Source: Sipunculus nudus (taxonomy: Eukaryota > Annelida > Sipuncula > Golfingiida > Sipunculidae). Taken from it: DNA of 64,000 nucleotides. A program made the translations under genes and the position numbers. Shown here piece by piece: positions 61,664-64,000 of this stretch (positions within the stretch are counted from its first letter, which is position 1; each line of letters opens with the position of its first letter). Location: positions 66,004,800 to 66,068,799 of the forward strand of contig CM049314.1 in the NCBI GenBank assembly GCA_026874595.1, given 5' to 3'. The notes beneath the pieces were generated by a model that was not told the origin of the DNA, did no database searches, and was given only the letters and a program-made list of their open reading frames with translations.

Positions 61664-64000
61664 ATATATTAAATTCTTACCTCAGAAAAACCGACATTTT
61701 CATAGTTTGCCGGACTATCTAAGCTAGGGTCCTCTTGCGGTTCTGGTAATCGTGACATCATTTCTCCGTCCGGGTCACCCATCTCATCTGGTGGTGGGAC
61801 CGGAGGATCCTGAAAGTAATTCGTTAAGACAGTGAATATTAACCAGCGACACCTGTTGACAAATAATATCACCGAGTGTTCAGGTTTGGCACATCAGTAA
61901 GAAAAATTATATTATCCTGCAAGTAATTCGTTACGACAGTGGATATTTCCATCTGAACTAGCGACACCCATTGGCAACTAATGTCAGTGAGTGTTCGGGT
62001 CTGGCACATCGATGAAGAAAAAATTATAATACCCTGCAAGTAATTCGTCAAGACAGTGGATATTTCCCAGTTTACTAACGAAACCTAATGACAACGAATG
62101 TCACCGAGTGTTAAAGTCTAGAAATCATTAAAGGAAATGATGTTATATATATATATATAAATATATCAAATAAACTGTCTGTTCATTATTAAAATGACAT
62201 TTAATCATCTACTCTGTGTTGATCGTGTTTTGCCGCATGCATAAATGATGTTTCGTGCCTGTGGGCGAGCACCGGTTGTCACCTGTTGTACATCCGTTAT
62301 TGGGGAAAATCCTTAATAGTGCAACATCCGTAATAGGAAGCCTCCGTAACATCACGATAACATTAAGATATTATTACTTTCACTTTAACTGAAATCAATG
62401 ATGTTGTCGAGTCCACACTATCCGAGTCCGAGTGCAAATTTGAGTCCAAGACACTCTAGTCCAAGTCCGAGTCCAAAACATTCTAGTCCAAGTCCGAGTC
62501 CAAGACACTCGAGTCCAAGTCCGAGTCCAAGACGTTTTTGTTTAAAGTACCTTAATATACGAGTCTTAGATCACCATGTGCATGTGTTAGTAGCTTTACA
62601 CAAGGGTTTTACTTTGAAATCGAATAACATTTAACTTTCAATGCAGAGATTGAGTTTGATACATAGTATAAAAAATTTTGTTTTTGTAATATTATGTCAT
62701 CAGTTCGCGCATGTTGTAGTCTTTTTGTGGGTTTTCTATATAGAATTCCTAGCTTTTTGTGACTGTTATTTTTTTCTGCTGGACTCGACATGTTCTCATC
62801 CTGATTTCTCGAGTCCTTACCTCCGAGTCCGAGTACAAGTCCGAGTCCAGGACCCTCGAGTCCAAGTCCGGAGTCGATTCCTACATCATTGACTACAATC
62901 TTTTGTGAAGATGTCTTATCAACCCCCCCCCCCCCCCCCCAACATCGTCTTCATGTTTATTTATTTTCAGGGCACAGTATAGGAAATTTTAGGTATTCAA
63001 AAATATTAACGATAGCAGCGTCAAAGAGTAAATAGGAGTTATTGTTCTGAGTCATGCTGGGGAGGTGTGCTTTCTCTCGCTTCGCGTGTCCGGGTAATTC
63101 CAGGCTACCATTACACTGTCAGCTCACATTTGTGCTACCTTGTACACATGATATGTCTTTCCTTATCTTTCCGTCTATCTTTATGTCTGTTTCTCTTTCT
63201 GTCTCTCTGTCTTTCAAGCTATCTAGCTAGCTAGCTAGCTATCAGTCTAACGATCTATCTAGCTATCTGTCTAGCTATCTGCCTGTCTATCTGCCTGTCT
63301 ATCTCTCTGTCTAGCTGTCTGTCTGTCTGTCTAGCTATATGTCTGTCTATCTGCCGGTCTAGCTCTCTGTCTGTCTAGCTGTTCGTGTAGCTGTCTGTCC
63401 AGCTATCTGTCTAACTTTCTGTCTGTCTCTCTGTCCGTCTAGCTCTCTGTCTATCTCTCAGTCTGTTTGTCTGCCCGTCTGTCTAGCTATCTGTCTTTCT
63501 ATCTGCCTGTCTAGCTCTCTATCTAGCTGTCTGTCTGTCTAGCTAGCTGTCTGTCTATCTACCTGTCTGACTAGCTCTCTGTCTAGCTCTCTGTCTGTCT
63601 AGCTCTCTGTCTAGCTGTTTGTCTAGCTTTCTGTCTGTCTAGCTGTCTGTCTAGCTATCTGTCTGTCTAGCTGTCTGTCTAGCTGTTGTCTAGCTGTTTT
63701 TCTATCTTTCTGTCTGTCTAGCTGTCTGTCTAGCTATCTGTCTGACTAGCTGTCTGTCTATCTGCCTGTCGAGCTCTCTGTCTAGCTCTCTGTCTGTCTA
63801 GCTGTTTGTCTAACTGTTTGTCTAGCTGTCTGTCTATCTATCTATCTCTCTATCTGTCTCTCTTTCTCTCTGTCTTTGATCTATCCTAAATTATGGTAGG
63901 AGGTAAAACTTCAAAAGGTCTTACCGAGAGATCGGGATCCATAACGTCAGATGCTGAGCCCAATATGGCTGGGGGCGGCGGCGGTGGTGGTACAGTGGCC
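41285..64000 (-). CDS. SLC6-family sodium/chloride-dependent transporter gene, 17 exons, 5' end beyond window
   Basis: Membrane transporter of the neurotransmitter:sodium symporter (SLC6) family, which moves amino acids, amines or osmolytes into cells with Na+ and usually Cl-. Joining 17 exons (listed separately) gives about 1,002 visible residues with every intron phase matching. All 12 membrane segments are present in family order: RFPYLCYKHGG (TM1), LVPYVLF and FLGQYTSRG (TM2), IAWSAWYF (TM3), RGVKSLGK (after TM4), VFFTLLPGFGG and SYNKF (TM6), FLNLILS (TM7), LIGLGTQ (TM8), LEGLVTA (TM9), RRLTADISVMLG (before TM11), FPVWADILGW (TM12) and YWGPALVEHR (C-tail). The N-terminal tail is very long (over 360 residues before TM1). 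TM1, TM3 and TM8 carry changes at ligand-site positions normally conserved. Family assignment is near certain; the substrate cannot be told, so no symbol is given. The start codon and promoter lie beyond the right edge. Confidence 0.95.
42853..42993 (-). CDS. SLC6 gene exon 16 (C-terminal tail)
   Basis: A 141-base, 47-codon exon, phase 0 at both ends, with acceptor CGTGTTTCAG|CGA and donor GATGAG|GTGAGG. It encodes RFRTVYAPTKYWGPALVEHR, the cytoplasmic motif P---WGPA---R that follows TM12 in this family, then MLVTYDPNFVLDPWNEDRAL and KEAKADE. If the donor is not used, the frame runs on for 25 residues to a stop near 42777. That intron-retaining C-terminus is an alternative to exon 17. Confidence 0.88.
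44215..44382 (-). CDS. SLC6 gene exon 15 (TM12)
   Basis: A 168-base exon, phase 0 at both ends, with acceptor CTTTCTACAG|TAC and donor AAAGAG|GTAAGA. It encodes YVMVYWWVAYQRTSFESYVF then PVWADILGWLMTFTLVLGMV and GLAIATYIFTPGNWKE. The YVFPVWADILGW motif is the family's Y-YP-WA--LGW at the start of TM12. Confidence 0.93.
45355..45560. repeat. Degenerate ~12-bp minisatellite, SLC6 intron 14
   Basis: Many variants of ATCGTAGGAAT in tandem. No coding value. Confidence 0.75.
45749..45876 (-). CDS. SLC6 gene exon 14 (pre-TM11 loop and TM11)
   Basis: A 128-base exon, phase 1 in and phase 0 out, with acceptor CCTTTTACAG|GT and donor CTGCTG|GTAAGA. In the frame set by exon 13 it reads GQRRLTADISVMLGSRTLRC then MSWKCCSYWWVACWCFLTPV and ALL. 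This matches the family YG--RF--DI--M-G...W---W----P. A longer open frame on the same strand (YVVEVLFVLVGG) is a shadow: its phase does not fit and it lacks the DI--MLG motif. The stretch is unusually rich in Cys and Trp. Confidence 0.92.
46399..46498 (-). CDS. SLC6 gene exon 13 (TM10)
   Basis: A 100-base exon, phase 0 in and phase 1 out, with acceptor TGTTCCAG|GCA and donor TACG|GTAAGG. It encodes AGYYVVLLLQHYTESWAPIM then IVIVQVIGVSYMY. This fits the family GG-YVF-L-D-Y-----LL pattern of TM10 and its ending W-YG. Phase and length leave no gap to exon 14. Confidence 0.93.
46878..47006 (-). CDS. SLC6 gene exon 12 (TM9)
   Basis: A 129-base exon, phase 0 at both ends, with acceptor ATAATTTCAG|ACG and donor ACCAGG|GTGAGC. 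It encodes TVLLEGLVTAIIDRFPKTRR then FRPLVAILWGAALFGLGLTM. This matches the family pattern E---T---D--P--LR--R at TM8-9. It ends in STR, where the family has T-GG. Confidence 0.95.
47551..47663 (-). CDS. SLC6 gene exon 11 (loop 4 and TM8)
   Basis: A 113-base exon, phase 1 in and phase 0 out, with acceptor CGTTTGTTACAG|AT and donor ACACAG|GTAACT. It encodes YQLLYVWLPRLLQELESPPA then WAAILFLMIFLIGLGTQ. TM8 aligns with the family LGLDS-F motif as IGLGT. The Asp (SERT D437, Na2 site) is Gly and the Ser (S438) is Thr. The usual YPEA motif of loop 4 is LPRL here. Confidence 0.92.
48243..48316. repeat. (AT)n/(TTTATA)n microsatellite, SLC6 intron 10
   Basis: AT units, then TTTATA units, then AT again. 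Confidence 0.9.
48523..48882 (-). repeat. Intronic duplicated segment, copy 1 (after exon 10 donor)
   Basis: About 360 bp, clearly related to 50504-50840. Shared blocks are ACTCACAAGAGTACGA, ACAATGCACCGGG, GGACTTCAC-like, AATAAGTAA-ATTTTGT, CAATTTTGAT and CAGTTGAGACAA. It lies about 30 bases into the intron from the exon 10 donor. Probably a mobile repeat that I cannot name. Confidence 0.7.
48913..49037 (-). CDS. SLC6 gene exon 10 (TM7)
   Basis: A 125-base exon, phase 2 in and phase 1 out, with acceptor CTGTTTTCAG|G and donor CGAAAG|GTAATT. It encodes DSILLIFLNLILSILCGLMV then FMMFGAAANLLGHEIHRFES. The Asn and Ser of NLILS fall on SERT N368 and S372 (Na1 and chloride sites), so this part of the ion site is preserved. 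Extracellular loop 4 that follows is shorter than usual, and the family GPGLAF motif is missing. Confidence 0.92.
50504..50840 (-). repeat. Intronic duplicated segment, copy 2 (after exon 9 donor)
   Basis: Second copy of the segment at 48.5-48.9 kb, in the same orientation, about 66 bases into the intron from the exon 9 donor. Divergence is substantial, so the copies are not recent. Confidence 0.7.
50907..51148 (-). CDS. SLC6 gene exon 9 (TM5-TM6)
   Basis: A 242-base exon, phase 0 in and phase 2 out, with acceptor CAACACCAG|GTG and donor GTCAG|GTAAGA. It encodes VAYITSIVPVVLLLCFLIRS (TM5), GLMKGHMTGIHALLTSVNVT (loop 3), DGDVWKDAGHQVFFTLLPGF and GGLMTMASYNKFHKDLV (TM6). The chloride-site Gln (SERT Q332) is retained. 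The FFS Ser is Thr, as in LeuT T254 of the Na1 site. The LPGFG segment resembles the SERT LGPGFG pattern at the unwound part of TM6. Confidence 0.95.
52676..52808 (-). CDS. SLC6 gene exon 8 (TM4)
   Basis: A 133-base exon, phase 2 in and phase 0 out, with acceptor CGCTTTTTAG|C and donor GGCAAG|GTATGT. It encodes RQVLNMSSGIHDWDELKVYL then IICSLVAMAVCTLAVI and RGVKSLGK. This matches the family pattern R-VL--S-GI------W-L-LC...GVKS-GK, which spans TM4 and the start of TM5. One more sequon (NMS) lies just before TM4. Confidence 0.93.
53189..53354 (-). CDS. SLC6 gene exon 7 (extracellular loop 2)
   Basis: A 166-base exon, phase 1 in and phase 2 out, with acceptor TTTTATTTTAG|TC and donor TTCCA|GTAAGT. 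It encodes CLDKQRFIAGSDCQKMGYN, then ISADGACYNGPTVFG, WNVTLAKTRGATWPLEHYF. Three Cys residues, the possible partner for the loop disulfide, and two N-glycosylation sequons (NIS, NVT) fit the large extracellular loop 2. The ending PLEHYF corresponds to the family's SPVEEFW just before TM4. Confidence 0.9.
53675..53754. repeat. (AT)n microsatellite, SLC6 intron 6
   Basis: About 40 AT units with one AAA interruption. Confidence 0.95.
54007..54650. repeat. Decayed repeat cluster with GAGTACTCG-rich arms, in SLC6 intron 6
   Basis: GTACTCGTACTCGAATTAC (54029) and an oppositely oriented ACTAATACTCGAATACTTT (about 54588) suggest a decayed inverted-repeat element. Between them, 54093-54260 resembles a second dispersed repeat (ACAGTGAACTTTCGCTAATA, GGTCGTGATAGCGGGATGG). 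A similar ACAGTGGAACCCCACTATAA motif is at 35697, and a diverged one near 20840. Confidence 0.35.
55391..55540 (-). CDS. SLC6 gene exon 6 (TM3)
   Basis: A 150-base exon, phase 1 in and phase 1 out, with acceptor TTTTTTTGCAG|GT and donor GGAGAT|GTGAGT. It encodes LGIAMMISAIFYCLYNN then MVIAWSAWYFYDIL, ending LPWVNCRKGWR, the typical TM3 and start of extracellular loop 2. In the IYY/SYY motif the second Tyr (LeuT Y108, SERT Y176), which contacts substrate in most family members, is Asn here (CLYNN). The Cys in the loop (WVNC) fits the first half of the conserved loop-2 disulfide. Confidence 0.93.
55860..56374 (-). repeat. Tandem array of six ~88-bp copies of exon 5 end plus splice donor
   Basis: On the plus strand, units beginning ACTCACCTCTGTAGACAG start at 55860, 55932, 56022, 56111, 56199 and 56287, so the spacings are 72, 90, 89, 88 and 88. 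The last unit is the true 3' part of exon 5 (FLEFFLGQYTSRG...YAPVYR) and its GTGAGT donor. The five others lie downstream in intron 5, each with coding-like sequence and a donor-like junction, and become more diverged with distance. The unit is not a multiple of three. Reading through the first donor soon meets an in-frame TAG. Confidence 0.9.
56293..56424 (-). CDS. SLC6 gene exon 5 (TM2)
   Basis: A 132-base exon, phase 1 in and phase 1 out, with acceptor GTTTTCAG|CG and donor TACAGAG|GTGAGT. It encodes TM2 and the following loop: VFLVPYVLFLFLMG, TPVVFLEFFLGQYTSRG, then CWEYAPVYR. This is close to the family consensus (AFLIPY..., LGQYTS-G, W--CP---G). The Tyr of LVPY, a chloride-site residue in SERT (Y121), is kept. 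The last ~82 bases of this exon plus its donor are tandemly repeated in the downstream intron. Confidence 0.93.
56858..57152 (-). CDS. SLC6 gene exon 4 (Lys/Glu block and TM1)
   Basis: A 295-base exon, entering in phase 0 and leaving in phase 1 (GGT GGG G|GTGAGT). It begins with about 32 residues of almost pure Lys and Glu, then VVDDVSTDTDVEG, CLFVCCVDENKTRGNW and TM1 (EFFLAAAGYIFNLNVLMRFP, then YLCYKHGG). The acceptor chosen, CGCCTTAATAG|AAG, has a weak pyrimidine tract. However, an in-frame TAG sits immediately upstream, so the exon cannot extend further. Aligned to LeuT/SERT, the unwound TM1 motif (V/D)-G/D-LGN-x-W is replaced by FNLNVLM. The Na1-site Asn (LeuT N27) becomes Val, and the two flanking glycine/aspartate positions become Asn. 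Confidence 0.9.
57246..57278. repeat. (CT)n microsatellite, SLC6 intron 3
   Basis: About 16 CT units. On the gene strand it is GA and does not supply a pyrimidine tract for exon 4. Confidence 0.95.
57579..58283 (-). CDS. SLC6 gene exon 3 (acidic, repeat-containing tail)
   Basis: A 705-base, 235-codon exon, phase 0 at both ends. The acceptor is CTCTCCGATAG|GAG and the donor GGTCAG|GTAAGC. The product is strongly acidic and Pro-rich (EAPPASSEEDIVPAVPDR, then FPPPPEDPENQENYPSP). It then has two 15-residue units of the type YPPANTEGYTEAQER, six 11-residue units of the type YPPNDTEAQES, and a degenerate final unit. It ends in DKLDAVPVAVVAASVGG. This region should be cytoplasmic and disordered. 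Long N-terminal tails are known in some SLC6 members such as GlyT2, but no specific similarity is claimed. Confidence 0.85.
57714..58015 (-). repeat. 33-bp coding minisatellite in SLC6 exon 3
   Basis: Tandem 33-bp units (plus-strand core TTTCCTGTGCCTCTGTATCA) encode 11-residue repeats of the type YPPNDTEAQES. There are six good 11-residue copies. Two 45-bp variants at the gene-5' side have an extra GYTE block. Unit length is a multiple of three, so copy number can vary without breaking the frame. Confidence 0.9.
58345..58472 (+). repeat. Dispersed repeat family B, copy 4, in SLC6 intron 2
   Basis: Contains AGTTATAATCAATGTGAAAG, AAGGGTGGTCCTAATAGACA and CTATCAGACAGGTTCCTCC. Confidence 0.5.
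58570..59799. mobile_element. 1.23-kb inverted-repeat element with TGTTGGAGCCCG ends, in SLC6 intron 2
   Basis: The left end TGTTGGAGCCCGTTTGC and the reverse complement of the right end match closely through GATCTGGCCCATCTGCAGAT and on to TTTTAGTTTTTGTAAG. The left arm holds an internal duplication, so the palindrome core CATCTGCAGATG occurs three times there and once on the right. TA dinucleotides flank both ends. The interior (58.8-59.7 kb) is AT-rich with no transposase. This looks like a MITE-like element inserted at TA. Confidence 0.75.
60170..60800. repeat. Decayed tandem duplication in SLC6 intron 2
   Basis: Two related segments: GCTGCAATATAACTAACG (60209) and GTTGCAATAAAACTAAT (60579), then G-rich tracts, then TTAATTCAACAGTG (60371 and 60663). 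Spacing differs because the first copy carries a (TA)n insertion (60299-60357). No frame. Confidence 0.5.
61623..61658. repeat. (AT)n microsatellite after exon 2 donor
   Basis: About 17 AT units within 60 bases of the exon 2 donor on the gene strand. Confidence 0.95.
61681..61809 (-). CDS. SLC6 gene exon 2 (N-terminal tail)
   Basis: A 129-base, 43-codon exon, phase 0 at both ends, with acceptor ACTTTCAG|GAT and donor GAG|GTAAGA. It encodes an acidic, Pro-rich stretch (DPPVPPPDEMGDPDG ... NYENVGFSE), continuing the cytoplasmic tail. The acceptor and its upstream flank are repeated twice more in intron 1 (see the separate repeat entry). Confidence 0.75.
61805..62140 (-). repeat. Three ~107-117-bp tandem copies of the exon 2 acceptor region
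   Basis: The gene-strand motif CGAATTACTTNCAGG, the acceptor of exon 2, begins units at about 61809, 61916 and 62033. It is followed on the plus strand in each unit by CGACAGTG-like, CGACACC-like and CACCGAGTGTT-like blocks. Copies 2 and 3 therefore place acceptor-like TTGCAG|G sites upstream of the real one in intron 1. They are not followed by an open frame that rejoins the gene. Confidence 0.8.
62400..62890. repeat. GAGTCC/AAGTCC hexamer-rich element, SLC6 intron 1
   Basis: Arrays of GAGTCC and AAGTCC at 62405-62530 and 62795-62880. TCAATGATGT on the left and its inverse ACATCATTGA on the right suggest an inverted-repeat element of ~490 bp. The plus-strand Ser/Pro open frame is a repeat artefact. 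Confidence 0.55.
62921..62940. repeat. C tract
   Basis: 20 consecutive C residues, probably a length-variable tract. Confidence 0.95.
63175..63885. repeat. 700-bp CTGTCTAGCTAT array, SLC6 intron 1
   Basis: A long array of CTGTCTAGCTAT/CTGTCTATCTGC words, mixed 4-, 8- and 12-base periods, starting about 290 bases left of the SLC6 exon at the window edge... it ends ~40 bases before that exon's donor. Confidence 0.9.
63925..64000 (-). CDS. SLC6 gene exon 1 (partial, N-terminal tail)
   Basis: Last 76 bases of an exon cut by the window edge. It encodes a Pro-rich cytoplasmic stretch, ATVPPPPPPP then AILGSASDV, ending MDPDLS. The donor is TCG|GTAAGA and the exon ends in phase 0, matching exon 2. 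The frame is chosen because the other frame through the Pro run hits a stop before the donor. The initiator Met is not visible, so 'exon 1' only means first in this window. Confidence 0.7.

Larger units (their letters stand above)
41363..63924 (-). other. Introns of the SLC6 gene: overview of contents
   Basis: The 16 introns range from about 380 bases (46499-46877) to 3.4 kb (58284-61680). No other gene is visible inside them. The introns at 42994-44214, 45877-46398, 46499-46877, 47007-47550, 51149-52675, 52809-53188 and 56425-56857 show nothing I can name. The remaining introns hold the microsatellites, tandem arrays, inverted-repeat element and duplicated segments listed separately. Confidence 0.7.

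Noticed and set aside
62398-62634. Plus-strand Ser/Pro repeat frame
   Set aside because: Translation of the GAGTCC/AAGTCC hexamer array, with no splice sites or non-repeat coding part.
63180-63885. CRISPR-like array
   Set aside because: Continuous short-period simple repeat without unique spacers, in an animal genome.

Overview
This is a window of AT-rich, intron-rich animal nuclear DNA. Long introns with GT..AG boundaries, tRNA-derived SINEs, many (AT)n tracts and a hammerhead ribozyme-type repeat point to a marine invertebrate. I think a bivalve mollusc is most likely, but that is inference from repeat style; no sequence here fixes the species.

The right-hand 23 kb (41.3-64 kb, minus strand) holds one well-supported protein gene: a sodium/chloride-dependent SLC6-family transporter. 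I reconstructed 17 exons from sequence alone. The first is cut by the right edge and the last ends in TGA at 41285. All splice phases agree and all 12 membrane segments are covered, giving about 1,002 visible residues. The protein has an unusually long cytoplasmic N-terminal tail: a Pro/Glu-rich part with 11-residue repeats, followed by a Lys/Glu block. Key residues of the family's ion and substrate sites in TM1, TM3 and TM8 are changed, although the frame is intact.

The gene's introns carry striking local duplications. Six ~88-bp copies of the end of exon 5 plus its splice donor lie in intron 5. Three ~110-bp copies of the exon 2 acceptor region lie in intron 1. Related ~350-bp repeats sit just after the donors of exons 9 and 10. 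A 1.23-kb inverted-repeat element lies in intron 2.

The left 41 kb is mostly intergenic or intronic DNA full of decayed repeats. I see two orphan coding exons on the minus strand: a start-codon exon at 10616-10732 and an internal exon at 24992-25195. I also see a weak terminal-exon candidate on the plus strand at 14253-14356. Repeats include two copies of a tRNA-derived SINE, five copies of another dispersed family, and a 2.2-kb inverted-repeat element (16.5-18.7 kb). That element contains a near-canonical type I hammerhead ribozyme hairpin. Just beyond it is a tandem dimer of a related unit in which part of the ribozyme core is inverted. I found no reverse transcriptase, transposase, functional tRNA or rRNA gene.
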